From assembly GCA_003240695.1 (NCBI GenBank), contig QFNC01000008.1, forward strand, positions 1 to 64,000: a stretch of 64,000 nucleotides of DNA, in the 5' to 3' direction. Below the pieces are notes generated by a model. The model saw nothing but the letters and a program-made list of their open reading frames with translations, ran no database searches and was not told the origin of the DNA. Source of the DNA: Pseudoxanthomonas suwonensis (GTDB lineage: Bacteria; Pseudomonadota; Gammaproteobacteria; Xanthomonadales; Xanthomonadaceae). Position numbers and translations under genes: made by a program. Below are positions 17,412 through 25,972 of the stretch, one piece after another (the first letter of the stretch is position 1; each line of letters opens with the position of its first letter).

Positions 17412-17815
17412 GAAAGCGCGACACGCCGCTGGAAAAGTGCCATCGATGACGAAAAAAGCGCCATGCGCGGCGCTGGAAGTGCCAGTGATGACGAAAAAAG
17501 CGCCATGCACGGCGCTGGAAGTGCGGCGCTCCGCCGAAACAGTGCCGCGTTCCGCTGGAAACGACCGGCGCTCCGCTCAAATCATGGGGCGTTCGGCGCG
17601 AAAAGTACGGCACTCCGCCCGAATCGCGCGGCGTTCGGCCCGAAAGGCGCGGCGATCCAGCGAAACAGTGGGGCGATCGGCCTGAAAGGCGTCGGTTTCG
17701 GCCGAACAAGCACGGCATGCGGCCCGGAAAGTGCGAAGCGCCGTCGAAAAAGGGCCGAACCCGGCTGAAAAATGCGACGCCAGGCCGGAGAAGGGCCAAA
17801 CGCGGGCCTGAACCA
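17412..17815. repeat. Degenerate 21-bp tandem array (about 20 units)
   Basis: Between gltX and the next gene, a GAAA-led unit recurs with a spacing close to 21 bp. Unit starts are near 17535, 17557, 17578, 17600, 17621, 17642, 17662, 17684, 17704, 17726, 17746, 17767, 17788 and 17810. The 5' part (17412-17518) is organised as a 42-bp double unit, including two near-identical copies starting at 17451 and 17493. A typical unit reads roughly GAAAGnGCGGCGnTCCGnCC. Because the period is a multiple of three, several frames on both strands stay open and give heptapeptide repeats; I do not call a CDS. This array is the whole content of the 17374-17863 gap. Confidence 0.8.
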
Positions 17816-17863
17816 TGCCGACGACCGCGGAGAACCGTCAGGTAGGGGCGAATCGACGCGTTC

Positions 17864-18613
17864 TCAGCCGGGCATGGGTGGTGCCATGGCCGGGACGTGG
17901 CATTCGGTGGCGAACGCGGCCTGCTTCCTGTCCAGCAGGCGGCGCAGGCGCGGGATGTCCGCCAGCTTGCCGCGCATGGCCGCGATGCGCAGCATCCCCT
18001 CGTACAGCGCGTGCGTGTTGCCGAGGTCATCGGGTCGGCCGCGGATGTTCCAGACCAGCGTGTCGTGTCCGGTTCCGAAGGCGAGCAGGGCATCCAGTGG
18101 GAACAGCGCCTTGCCGCTCCACTTGCCGCCGGCGAACGGCTCCCAGGAGACCTGATTCGCCAGGCTGGTGTCGCCGTCCATGAACACCTCCTGCGGATTG
18201 GCGGACCGATACAGGTGGAACCTGCTGCGCCGCGGGAAGCTGGGTGAGTCACCGGTTGTCGGGGTGGCGAACCGGAAGTGCAGGCCCACCACCACCTCGT
18301 TTTCGGGCACCGCATCGCGCATTCCGGCCGGCCTCCGGTCGGCAGCCTGCATGGGCCAGTAGCTGAGGTCCCAGGTCATGGCCATGCCGCCATCGGACTG
18401 GGCCGACGCGTTCGGCTTCCAGTCGAATTGTTCCTGAGCCGCCACAATCACGCCCCTGTCGACAGTCAGGTATCGCGAAGCGATCCATGTGCCGTCGCCG
18501 TTTTGCTCGTCGACATCGCAGTTCAGCCTTCCGGAAACCTGTGCCTGCAGTGGACCCGACAGCGCAAGAAGGACGATGCAGAAAAGACGAGCGGTGGCAT
18601 TGAAAACATGCAT
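17864..18613 (-). CDS. Exported protein of unknown function
   Basis: 249 residues. Signal peptide at residues 1-21 (LFCIVLLALSGPLQA, then QVSG). The mature part has RFHLYRSANPQEVFMDGD, WNIRGRPDDLGNTHALYEGM and a Lys/Arg-rich helical region near the C-terminus. I do not recognise a family. The start at 18613 has AGGAAC about 6 bases upstream; an in-frame alternative nine codons earlier lacks this. It lies between the 21-bp array and the zinc-type receptor, on the same strand as the receptor and 131 bp downstream of it. Confidence 0.6.
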   Translation of the reverse strand: MHVFNATARLFCIVLLALSGPLQAQVSGRLNCDVDEQNGDGTWIASRYLTVDRGVIVAAQEQFDWKPNASAQSDGGMAMTWDLSYWPMQAADRRPAGMRDAVPENEVVVGLHFRFATPTTGDSPSFPRRSRFHLYRSANPQEVFMDGDTSLANQVSWEPFAGGKWSGKALFPLDALLAFGTGHDTLVWNIRGRPDDLGNTHALYEGMLRIAAMRGKLADIPRLRRLLDRKQAAFATECHVPAMAPPMPG

Positions 18614-18744
18614 GTCATGTTCCTGTTGGCGGGCAAGCACGGGCTGGGCCGGGCTGGACGGTGTGACGCAAAAGTGAGCGCTGCCGTTCGCCGATGGCGA
18701 ACGCGGCCCCGGAGACGTCCATCATGGACTTGGTCGGACCTTTC

Positions 18745-20910
18745 TTAGAAGAACAGGCGCACCCCGAATGCGACCCCGCGTCCCGGCAGCGGGGCCAGGT
18801 CCTTCAGGAACGAGGTGTGCGCCCGGGCTTCGCGGTCCAGCAGGTTGCTGCCGTCCAGGAACACCTCCCAGGCATTGCCGCCAGCGGTATCCAGATGCCA
18901 GGCCAGATGCGCATCGACCAGCGTGTAACCCGGGGTGGTGGACTCGTCGGCCGCCACGCGATCCTGGCTGGCGTAGCGCACTGCACCGATGGCCGCACGC
19001 CACTGCTGTCCGCGCCAGCGCAGCTGCGCACCCAGCCGTGCGGGCGCGATCCGCGGCAGATTGCCACCGGTGGCGACGTTGGCGATCTGGTCGTGCGCGT
19101 GATCGCCATGGTCGATGTGCACCCGCACCGCCTCGGTGCCGACCGCGCCGTCCAGGCGTGCGCGCACCACGTCGCCGAAGGCGTGGAGGCTCCACAGGCC
19201 GTGGGCGGTGTCGGCGATGTCCCAGTCCAGGGTCAACTCGCCGCCAGTGAAGCGGGCATCGCCCTGACGCCACAGGCGTACCGGGCTGTGGTGTACCTCC
19301 AGATCGGTACTGGCCAGGTAGATGAAATCGGCATAGCGCACGTGGTACAGCGACGCACCCACGGTCAACGGGCCGCTATGCCAATGCGCGCCCAGCTCGA
19401 TGCGATCGGCGGTTTCGCGCTGCAGCCCGACATCGCCCAGTTCGAGGCTCTGCGTGGCCACGTGCAGGCCATCGGAATACAGCTCCTCGGCGGTGGGTGC
19501 GCGCTGGGCGCGGTCCAGATTCAGCGAGACATGCAGGGCGTCGTTCGCGTTCCAGCGGCCGGCGGCCGACAGGCTGGTCAGCGAGAACGTGCGGCGCGCC
19601 GCATCGTGATCGTCATCCGCATCGCGCAGGGTGATGCGGTTGCGGTCGTGGCGTGCACCCAGTTCGATGTCGAATGCACCGAACGTGCCCTTGCCCATCC
19701 AGAACAGGCCAGCGTCGCGGGTGTCGGTGCCCGGCACGAAGGCTTCGTCGCCGGCGGCCGCGAACTCGCGCCGGGCCAGTTGCAGACCGAACGCGCCTTC
19801 CCAGCCGCCCCACGGCATGTGCACCAGTTCCAGGCGGCCCTCGTGGCTTGCGTTGTCGAACACGGTGCCGACCGCGCCGTCCTCGAATTCGGTGTGGGTG
19901 TAGTCGGTCCGGGCCAGCTTGACCCGCAGCGAACGGAACGCGCCCAGATCGTCCAGGCCACCGCGCAGCTCGTGGCGGCGCTGATCCAGCACGATCTGCA
20001 CGCCTTCTTCGCCATGCCCCACATGGTCATGGTCGTCCTCGTGCACATGTCCGGGCACGCCGTAGCGCGTGTCGAACAGGCTGGACCCGATGCCGATGAA
20101 GCCGCGTTCGCCCACCCAGCTCACGCCCAGCGCCCCGGCATCGGTGCGCACGACGCTGTTGGGCAGCCGGCCGCGGGTGTCCGGATCGGGTGTTTCGCCT
20201 TCTTCGGCCAGCAGCGCGGCGCTCTCGGCGTAGCCGGGAATGCGCACGTCGCCGGTTTCGCGATGCAGGATGTCCCCATGGAACACCCATCGGCCGGATG
20301 CGGAGGTGCCGTCCAGCCGTGCCATGCCGGTGCGTTCATCGTTGACCGTGCCGGCGCGCAGTTCGGCACGGCCCTGGAAGGGTCGGTCCGTCGCGGCTTC
20401 GGGAACGCGGCCATCGACCACGTTGACCGCGCCGCCGATGGCACCGGAGCCGTACAGCAGCGTCGCCGGGCCTTTCAGCACCTCGATCTGGTCGGCCAGG
20501 AACGGTTCGATGCTCACTGCATGGTCCACGCTGATCGTGGACACGTCGCCGGCCCCGAGGCCGTCGCTGAGCACCTGCACGCGCGCGCCGTCGAAGCCAC
20601 GGATGATGGGCCGGCCCACGCCAGGACCGAAGAACGACGACTGGATGCCCGGCAGGCGCGACAGCGAGTTGCCGAGTGTCTGGTTCTTGGCTTCGTCGAG
20701 CCGCTCCCCGGCCAGCACTTCGACCGGGCGGGTCAGGTCCTCGGCGGAGTCGCCGAGCGGGGTGGCGCGCACTTCCAACGTATCGAGGGTGCGCACCGCA
20801 TCGTCATGGCGCGGGTCGTCCGGCACGGGTGCGGTCTGTGCCAACGCAATAGGGGAGATCAAGGCCAGGCTGATGGCGCAGGACAGACCAGAACGGTGTG
20901 ATCGAGGCAT
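18745..20910 (-). CDS. TonB-dependent receptor, ZnuD-like (zinc uptake)
   Basis: 721 residues. Outer-membrane TonB-dependent receptor: signal peptide (residues 1-24), plug domain (GDSLSRLPGIQ-like GNSLSRLPGIQ, RPIIRGFDGARV, IEVLKGPATLLYGSGAIGG), 22-strand barrel and terminal Phe (GVRLFF). A His/Asp-rich loop (HVHEDDHDHVGHGEEG) and other His clusters (HIDHGDHAHD) point to a transition metal, as in the zinc receptor ZnuD. A TGTAAT-N3-ATTACA palindrome 32 bp upstream of the start resembles a Zur operator, and a MerC-domain gene is divergent. Zinc is therefore the favoured substrate, by inference. Confidence 0.85.
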   Translation of the reverse strand: MPRSHRSGLSCAISLALISPIALAQTAPVPDDPRHDDAVRTLDTLEVRATPLGDSAEDLTRPVEVLAGERLDEAKNQTLGNSLSRLPGIQSSFFGPGVGRPIIRGFDGARVQVLSDGLGAGDVSTISVDHAVSIEPFLADQIEVLKGPATLLYGSGAIGGAVNVVDGRVPEAATDRPFQGRAELRAGTVNDERTGMARLDGTSASGRWVFHGDILHRETGDVRIPGYAESAALLAEEGETPDPDTRGRLPNSVVRTDAGALGVSWVGERGFIGIGSSLFDTRYGVPGHVHEDDHDHVGHGEEGVQIVLDQRRHELRGGLDDLGAFRSLRVKLARTDYTHTEFEDGAVGTVFDNASHEGRLELVHMPWGGWEGAFGLQLARREFAAAGDEAFVPGTDTRDAGLFWMGKGTFGAFDIELGARHDRNRITLRDADDDHDAARRTFSLTSLSAAGRWNANDALHVSLNLDRAQRAPTAEELYSDGLHVATQSLELGDVGLQRETADRIELGAHWHSGPLTVGASLYHVRYADFIYLASTDLEVHHSPVRLWRQGDARFTGGELTLDWDIADTAHGLWSLHAFGDVVRARLDGAVGTEAVRVHIDHGDHAHDQIANVATGGNLPRIAPARLGAQLRWRGQQWRAAIGAVRYASQDRVAADESTTPGYTLVDAHLAWHLDTAGGNAWEVFLDGSNLLDREARAHTSFLKDLAPLPGRGVAFGVRLFF

Positions 20911-20941
20911 GGTCGCAATGAAATAGGAGCGGTGGAAGATT

Positions 20942-20956
20942 TGTAATATGATTACA
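20942..20956. promoter_or_regulatory. Candidate Zur operator
   Basis: TGTAATATGATTACA: perfect 6-bp arms around a 3-bp centre, in an otherwise GC-rich region. It matches the spacing and half-site style of gammaproteobacterial Zur boxes (core TGTTATA-N-TATAACA). It lies between the divergent ZnuD-like receptor and MerC-domain genes and could control both. Confidence 0.55.
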
Positions 20957-21013
20957 TCACCGATTCCGCTATGCTTGCAAGCCCAGATGCGATTCATTCT
21001 TTCCGCTCCGTCC

Positions 21014-21427
21014 ATGCCGCCGCGCACCCATCGTTTGCTGGACCGCATTGGCACGCTCGGCTCGCTGCTGTGCGCCGTGCATTGCGCTGCCTTGCCCTTG
21101 GCGATTGCGGTGCTGCCTTCGCTGGGAGTGGCCGCTTGGCTGGGCAGCGACGCGTTCGAATTCGGTTTCGTGGTGTTCGCCACGCTGCTGGGCGCATTCA
21201 GCCTGGTTTGGGGCTACCGTGGGCATGGCGAAGTGCGGGCGTTGGGCCTGCTGGTGCCCGGATTGCTGCTGCTGTGGGCGGGCGCCTGGATTCCCGCATT
21301 GCATGCGCAGTCCCCGGTCGTGCACGCCGTGGTGATGACGGCAGGCGGCGTGCTGGTGGCGCTGGCGCACTGGGCCAATCTGCGCCTGAACCACGGCCAT
21401 GTGCACGGTCCGGACTGCGCGCACTAG
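21014..21427 (+). CDS. MerC-domain membrane protein
   Basis: 137 residues with about four transmembrane helices. The N-terminal LDRIGTLGSLLCAVHCAALPL carries the Cys and His pattern (CAVHC) of MerC-type metal transporters, and the C-terminus HGHVHGPDCAH is a further metal ligand cluster. MerC family proteins move mercury in mer operons, but stand-alone copies beside ZnuD-like receptors are more likely linked to zinc. The start at 21014 places the MerC domain at the N-terminus; 20987 is an in-frame alternative adding nine residues. Neither has a clear Shine-Dalgarno sequence. Confidence 0.8.
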   Translation: MPPRTHRLLDRIGTLGSLLCAVHCAALPLAIAVLPSLGVAAWLGSDAFEFGFVVFATLLGAFSLVWGYRGHGEVRALGLLVPGLLLLWAGAWIPALHAQSPVVHAVVMTAGGVLVALAHWANLRLNHGHVHGPDCAH

Positions 21428-21459
21428 CCTTGCCAGGTGTTTGCATGCCGGTTTTCCTC

Positions 21460-21465
21460 TACAAT
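21460..21465 (+). promoter_or_regulatory. Possible -10 element for the bTHX gene
   Basis: TACAAT, 55 bp before the bTHX start codon. No well-spaced -35 element is evident. Confidence 0.3.
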
Positions 21466-21520
21466 CGTCGGCCATTTCGCGCACACCGCGCATGACGTTC
21501 CATTCGGGAGTACAAGCACC

Positions 21521-21712
21521 ATGGGCAAGGGCGACCGCAAGACCGCCAAAGGCAAGCGTTACAACTCCAGCTATGGCAATGCGCGCAGCAAGGCCGTGGC
21601 CAAGGCTGCCGGCACGGCTGCCGCGCCGGTCGCCAGGAAGGGCGTGAGCAAGACCGCCAGCAAGCCGGCTGCCAAGAAAGTCGTGGCCAAGAAGGTTGCG
21701 GCCAAGGAGTGA
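21521..21712 (+). CDS. 30S ribosomal protein bTHX
   Basis: 63 residues. The first 25 residues (MGKGDRKTAKGKRYNSSYGN) are the conserved bTHX/S31e-like 30S subunit protein that binds at the head of the small subunit. The rest is a Lys/Ala-rich basic tail (repeated AAKK/VAKK units) longer than in Thermus bTHX and typical of proteobacterial versions. GGGAG lies about 10 bases before the ATG. A terminator follows 26 bp after the stop, so it is a monocistronic unit. Confidence 0.88.
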   Translation: MGKGDRKTAKGKRYNSSYGNARSKAVAKAAGTAAAPVARKGVSKTASKPAAKKVVAKKVAAKE

Positions 21713-21738
21713 CCCCGCGGTTCTGGCCGGCAGTCTGC

Positions 21739-21765
21739 AAAACCCCGCCGACGGCGGGGTTTTTC
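21739..21765 (+). terminator. Rho-independent terminator after bTHX
   Basis: AAAACCCCGCC / GGCGGGGTTTT inverted repeat with a 3-4 base loop and a 3' T-run. It can also act on hutI transcripts arriving from the opposite strand, because its 5' side is A-rich. Confidence 0.9.
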
Positions 21766-21786
21766 GTTGCGGATCGTGGCGCTTCG

Positions 21787-23007
21787 TCAGACCAGGCGCT
21801 GTCCGGCCGCGTACACGGCCTGCGCCGGCATGCCGCCCAGCCAGTAGCACAGCTCGGCCGGCGACTGCAGGCGCCAGTGCACGAAATCCGCACGCAGACC
21901 CGCTTGCAAACGGCCGCGATCACGCAGCCCCAGCGCCCGGGCGGCATGCACCGTGGCCCCGCGCAGGGCTTCTTCGGGAGTCAGGCGGAAATGGGTGCAG
22001 GCCAGCTGCATCGCTTGGCGCAGCGACAGCAACGGCGACGTGCCTGGGTTGCAGTCGGTCGCCACCGCCATGGGCACGCCGTGCTCGCGCAGGGCGTCCA
22101 GCGGCGGCAGTCGGGTTTCGCGCAGCACGTGGAAGGCGCCGGGCAGCAGCACGGCCACGGTGCCGGCCGCGGCCATGGCCTGCACCCCGGCCAGCGTGGC
22201 GTGTTCGATGTGGTCGGCGGACAGACCGACGAACCCGGCAACCAGCGCGGCGCCGTCGCCGTCGCTGAGCTGATCGGCGTGCAGCTTGACCGGCAGCCCC
22301 AGCGCGCGCGCCGCTTCGAACATCCGCCGCGTCTGCGCCCGGCTGAAGCCGATGTGCTCGCAGAAGGCATCCACGGCATCCACCAGGCCCTGGTCCAGCA
22401 GGCCGGGCAGCCAGTCGATGGCCGCATCGATGTAGGCGTCGGGACGATCGGCGAATTCCGGCGGCAACGCATGCGCCGCCAGGTAGGTGGTGCGCACGCC
22501 GATGCCCAGCGTCTTGCCGATGCCGCGCGCAACCCGCAGCAGCTTGGCTTCGTTGTCGCGGTCCAGGCCGTAGCCGGACTTGATTTCCAGCGTGGTCACG
22601 CCATCGCGCAGCAGTGCCTGCGCCCGCGGCAGGGACTGGTGGCGCAATTCCGCCTCGCTGGCCGCGCGCACCGCCCGCACCGTGGACAGGATGCCACCGC
22701 CGGCCTGGGCGATGGCTTCGTAGCTGGCGCCCTGCAGGCGCATCTCGAACTCGCCGGCGCGATTGCCGGCAAAGACCAGATGCGTATGGCAGTCGATCAA
22801 TCCGGGCGTGATCAGGCCGGTGCTGTCGATGACCTCGTGGGCCAGTGCCGCTGGCGCATCCGGCAACGCATCGCGCGGGCCCGCGTGCACGATGCGGCCA
22901 TCCTTCCAGCCCAGGGCGCCATCGGCGATCAGTCCGTAGCCGGTATCGTCCTGCAACGTGCACAAGGTGGCGCCGCAGATCACCCCGTCCCAGCGGTCAG
23001 TGCTCAT
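21787..23007 (-). CDS. hutI: Imidazolonepropionase
   Basis: 406 residues. Third step of histidine degradation: hydrolysis of 4-imidazolone-5-propionate to N-formimidoyl-glutamate in the cytoplasm. Amidohydrolase fold with metal ligands in LIDCHTHLVFAGNR, a substrate-binding EIKSGYGLDRDNE segment, KLHADQLSD and ATDCNPGTSP. Length is normal. hutH, hutU and hutG are not in the window; a HutD-family gene is 25 kb away. It ends 22 bp from the bTHX terminator, which it probably shares. Confidence 0.96.
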   Translation of the reverse strand: MSTDRWDGVICGATLCTLQDDTGYGLIADGALGWKDGRIVHAGPRDALPDAPAALAHEVIDSTGLITPGLIDCHTHLVFAGNRAGEFEMRLQGASYEAIAQAGGGILSTVRAVRAASEAELRHQSLPRAQALLRDGVTTLEIKSGYGLDRDNEAKLLRVARGIGKTLGIGVRTTYLAAHALPPEFADRPDAYIDAAIDWLPGLLDQGLVDAVDAFCEHIGFSRAQTRRMFEAARALGLPVKLHADQLSDGDGAALVAGFVGLSADHIEHATLAGVQAMAAAGTVAVLLPGAFHVLRETRLPPLDALREHGVPMAVATDCNPGTSPLLSLRQAMQLACTHFRLTPEEALRGATVHAARALGLRDRGRLQAGLRADFVHWRLQSPAELCYWLGGMPAQAVYAAGQRLV

Positions 23008-23040
23008 GCCGGAACCAATGCGGCCGCCCGGCCGTGCGGA

Positions 23041-23229
23041 TCACGGACGGTCGATGTGGCCATCATCCACCGCAGCGTCGCCCTGTGCGGCATGCCCGGC
23101 CGCATCATCGGGTTGCCGCTTTTTCCTGGCCGGCGTGGAGATCAAGCCCTTGACGAACAAGGCCATCACCACGACGAAAAGGAGGATCAGCAGGACCTGC
23201 GTGGAGACCAGGAGGGTGTTGGCGTTCAT
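23041..23229 (-). CDS. Small single-pass membrane protein
   Basis: 62 residues: one strong transmembrane helix (residues about 6-27, VSTQVLLILLFVVVMALFV), then a basic, Asp-rich cytoplasmic tail (PARKKRQPDDAAGH). No family is recognised. It lies 9 bp downstream of rpoN and upstream of hutI, the place where hpf and ptsN are often found after rpoN in gammaproteobacteria. The Shine-Dalgarno sequence is weak, so coding status is moderately sure. Confidence 0.5.
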   Translation of the reverse strand: MNANTLLVSTQVLLILLFVVVMALFVKGLISTPARKKRQPDDAAGHAAQGDAAVDDGHIDRP

Positions 23230-23238
23230 GTCGGCACT

Positions 23239-24699
23239 TTAGCCCATGCGCACGCGCTCGTGCGAGGACGGAATGCCAAGTGCTTCACGGTATTTGGCGA
23301 CCGTGCGTCGGGCCACGTGGATGCCGGCATCGTTGAGCTGCTGAGTCAGCTTGGCATCGGACAGCGGTTTGCGCGGATTCTCCTTGCCGACCAGTTCGCG
23401 GATCATTGCCTGGATGGCCGTGCTGGACGCCTCGCCGCCCGCATCGGTGTCCACCCCGGAGGCGAAGAAGTCGCGCAGCGCCACTGTGCCGCGCGGGGTG
23501 CGCACGTACTTGCGTGCCACCGCGCGCGACACGGTGGATTCGTGCATGCCGATCTGCTCGGCCACCTCGCGCAGGGTCAGCGGACGCAGCGCCTGCGGCC
23601 CGAATTCCAGGAAGCCCGACTGCTGCCGGGTCAGGCAGTGCATCACCTTCAGCAGGGTTTCGCCACGGGCCTCGATGCTGCGGATCAGCCAGCGCGCTTC
23701 CTGCAGGCGGCCGCGCAGATACGTGGCATCGGCGCCGGATGCACTGTCGGTCATCTGCTCGTAACCGCGATGGATGGTGAGTCTGGGCAGATGGCTGGAG
23801 GCCAGGGCCACGCGCCACACGCTGTTCTGCCGCCACACCACGCAATCGGGAATGACGTAGGTGTCGGTGGGCAGCGCGCCCTGCGCGGAGCCCGGGCGCG
23901 GGTCGAGCGAGCGCAGCAGGTCCAGGCCGGCCTGCGCCTCGACCGCGGAACAGCCCAGCTCGCGGGCCAGCGCATCGATGGCCGTGCGCGGCAGGCGCTC
24001 CAGGTCGCCGGCGGCGATGCGCAATGCGGTGGCGCGATGCGGCACGTCATCCGGCAGCATCTTCAACTGCACCGCCAGGCATTCGGCCAGCGTGCGCGAA
24101 CCCACGCCGACCGGATCGAAGCGCTGGATGCGATGCAGCACGACGAGGATGTCGTCGGTATCCGCGCGGATCTCCGGCTGCAGCGCCTGCTGGATCGATT
24201 CCAGGGGTTCGCGCAGGTAGCCATCGTCGTCAATGGCGTCGATCAGCGCCAGGCCGATGGCGGCGTCGCGCGGCGACAGCGGGGTCAGCTGCAGCTGCCA
24301 GCGCAGGTGGTCGTGCAACGTATCGACGTGGGTGGCCAAATCGATGGCGCTGGCGGTGTCGTCGTCGCCGGACGGGCGCGATCCAACCGAATCGCTGTCC
24401 CAGTCACCCAGTCCGCCATCGGCCCAGCCGTCGTCGGACCAGTCGTCTGCCGACGGCAGGCCGTCGCCGTCGCCTTCAGCAGCGCGTTCGTCGGTCGATG
24501 ACGAGGCCGCGGACAGGCCATCGTCCTGCATGCCCAGCGGGTCGGATTCCTCCCAGTCCAGCAGTGGATTGCTTTCCACCGCCTGGATGATCTCCGCTTC
24601 CAGTTCCGGAATGGACAGCTGCAGCATGTGGATCGCCTGACGCAACTGGGGCGTCAGCACCAGTTGTTGGCCTTGCGATATCTGCAGACTGGGTTTCAT
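23239..24699 (-). CDS. rpoN: RNA polymerase sigma-54 factor
   Basis: 486 residues. Sigma factor for promoters that need enhancer-binding activators. Region I is the Gln/Leu-rich N-terminus (LQISQGQQLVLTPQLRQAIHMLQLS). Region II (residues about 60-120) is unusually rich in Asp, Ser and Gly. Region III has the core-binding part and the helix-turn-helix (TLREVAEQIGMHESTVSRAV), and the RpoN box is ARRTVAKYRE. The ATG at 24699 starts directly on region I; an upstream in-frame TTG overlapping the lptB stop is less likely. It is the last gene of the kdsD-lpt operon. Confidence 0.96.
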   Translation of the reverse strand: MKPSLQISQGQQLVLTPQLRQAIHMLQLSIPELEAEIIQAVESNPLLDWEESDPLGMQDDGLSAASSSTDERAAEGDGDGLPSADDWSDDGWADGGLGDWDSDSVGSRPSGDDDTASAIDLATHVDTLHDHLRWQLQLTPLSPRDAAIGLALIDAIDDDGYLREPLESIQQALQPEIRADTDDILVVLHRIQRFDPVGVGSRTLAECLAVQLKMLPDDVPHRATALRIAAGDLERLPRTAIDALARELGCSAVEAQAGLDLLRSLDPRPGSAQGALPTDTYVIPDCVVWRQNSVWRVALASSHLPRLTIHRGYEQMTDSASGADATYLRGRLQEARWLIRSIEARGETLLKVMHCLTRQQSGFLEFGPQALRPLTLREVAEQIGMHESTVSRAVARKYVRTPRGTVALRDFFASGVDTDAGGEASSTAIQAMIRELVGKENPRKPLSDAKLTQQLNDAGIHVARRTVAKYREALGIPSSHERVRMG

Positions 24700-24728
24700 G
24701 GGGGGAATTGGCGTGGGCAGCGCGCGGG

Positions 24729-25451
24729 TCAAAGCCGGAAGGCATCTCCAAGATACACGCGACGCACGTCCGGGTCCTGCAGCAGCGCCTCCGGCGCCCC
24801 CTGTGCCAGCACCGCACCGTCGTTGAGGATGTAGGCCCGATCGCAGATGCCCAGGGTTTCGCGCACGTTGTGGTCGGTGATCAGCACGCCGATGCCGCGG
24901 TGCTTCAGGTGCACCACGATGCGCTGGATCTCGTTCACCGAAATCGGATCCACGCCGGCGAAGGGTTCGTCCAGCAGCATCAGCCGCGGATTGGCGGCCA
25001 GCGCGCGGGCGATTTCCACACGGCGGCGCTCGCCGCCGGACAGGCTGGCACCGCTCTGCTCGGCCACGTGGCCGATCTGCAGTTCGTCCAGCAGCGATTC
25101 CAGTTCGCGCTCGCGGGCGGCGCGGTCACGCAGGTCGGCGCGCAGCTCCAGCACCAGGCGCAGGTTGTCGGCCACGCTCAGCTTGCGGAACACCGACGGC
25201 TCCTGCGGCAGGTAGCCCATGCCCAGTCCGGCGCGCCGGTACATCGGTTCGCGGGTCACGTCCTGGCCGTCCAGGGTGATGGTTCCCGCGTCGGTGCCGA
25301 CCAGGCCGACGATCATGTAGAAACAGGTGGTCTTGCCGGCACCGTTGGGACCCAGCAGACCGACTACCTCGCCCGGAGCGAGGTGCAAGCCGAAATCGCG
25401 CACCACCTCGCGCGAGCGGTAGCGCTTGCGCAGTCCACGTGCCTGCAGCAT
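24729..25451 (-). CDS. lptB: LPS export ABC transporter ATP-binding protein
   Basis: 240 residues. ATPase of the LptB2FGC complex, which extracts LPS from the inner membrane. Walker A GPNGAGKTT (residues about 37-45), signature LSGGERRRVEIARAL, Walker B RLMLLDEPFAGVDP and switch His in LITDHNVRETL are all visible. The ATG overlaps the lptA stop (TGATG), indicating coupled translation, and rpoN follows 29 bp downstream. lptF and lptG are not in the window. Confidence 0.97.
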   Translation of the reverse strand: MLQARGLRKRYRSREVVRDFGLHLAPGEVVGLLGPNGAGKTTCFYMIVGLVGTDAGTITLDGQDVTREPMYRRAGLGMGYLPQEPSVFRKLSVADNLRLVLELRADLRDRAARERELESLLDELQIGHVAEQSGASLSGGERRRVEIARALAANPRLMLLDEPFAGVDPISVNEIQRIVVHLKHRGIGVLITDHNVRETLGICDRAYILNDGAVLAQGAPEALLQDPDVRRVYLGDAFRL

Positions 25452-25972
25452 CAGCCCTGGCTGCCCTTGGCTGCAGCAGCGCCGGTCTTGGGCATGATGC
25501 GCATCTTCACCCGGCCACCGCCGGTTTCGCCGCCGCTGTTCACCTGGCCGGTCTGCAGGTTGTAGGTGACCTGCTGCCCGGTCATGGTGCCGCGCGGCTG
25601 CTCGATCACCACGTTGCCGGTGAACACTACCGTTTCGGTGCGGAGGTTGTAGTCGACATTGCTGGCGCGCGCGGTCATCGGCGTGCCGTCGTCCATCTGC
25701 TGCTTCAGCACCACCGGGCCGCCGGTCAGCACCGCGCGGCTGGGGTCGCCGCCGGCACGGTCGATCACCGCACGGCCGGCAACGATATTCAGCGTGCCCT
25801 GGTTGATGGTGACGTTGCCGGTGAACACGCACTGGCCGTTCTCGCTGATGTCGCAGGTCTGCTGGTTGGCTTCCAGCTCCATCGGCTGGTTGCGGTCGGA
25901 CGAACGTGCCAGCACCGGACCGGTCGCGGCGACGATGGCGGAAAACAGCAGCACTTCAGCGATGGCGCGCAT
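25451..25972 (-). CDS. lptA: LPS transport periplasmic protein LptA
   Basis: 173 residues. Signal peptide (ends VLARS at about residue 22), then an OstA-type beta-jellyroll: TGNVTINQGTLNIVAGRAVI and TGNVVIEQPRGTMTGQQVTYNLQTGQV. LptA units form the periplasmic bridge that carries LPS from LptC to LptD. It overlaps lptC by 17 bp and lptB by 1 bp. The final Ala/Lys/Gly tail is not conserved. Confidence 0.94.
   Translation of the reverse strand: MRAIAEVLLFSAIVAATGPVLARSSDRNQPMELEANQQTCDISENGQCVFTGNVTINQGTLNIVAGRAVIDRAGGDPSRAVLTGGPVVLKQQMDDGTPMTARASNVDYNLRTETVVFTGNVVIEQPRGTMTGQQVTYNLQTGQVNSGGETGGGRVKMRIMPKTGAAAAKGSQG

Noticed and set aside
17383..17815. Possible proteins with heptapeptide repeats over the 21-bp array
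   Set aside because: Both strands and several frames are open only because the unit length is a multiple of three. There is no ribosome-binding site and the peptides differ in every frame.
17412..17815. CRISPR array
   Set aside because: Units are directly adjacent and degenerate, without spacer/repeat alternation, and no cas genes are present.
18694..24501. Long plus-strand frames opposite the TonB receptor, hutI and rpoN
   Set aside because: Third-position GC bias produces open antisense frames; the minus-strand proteins are clear family members.
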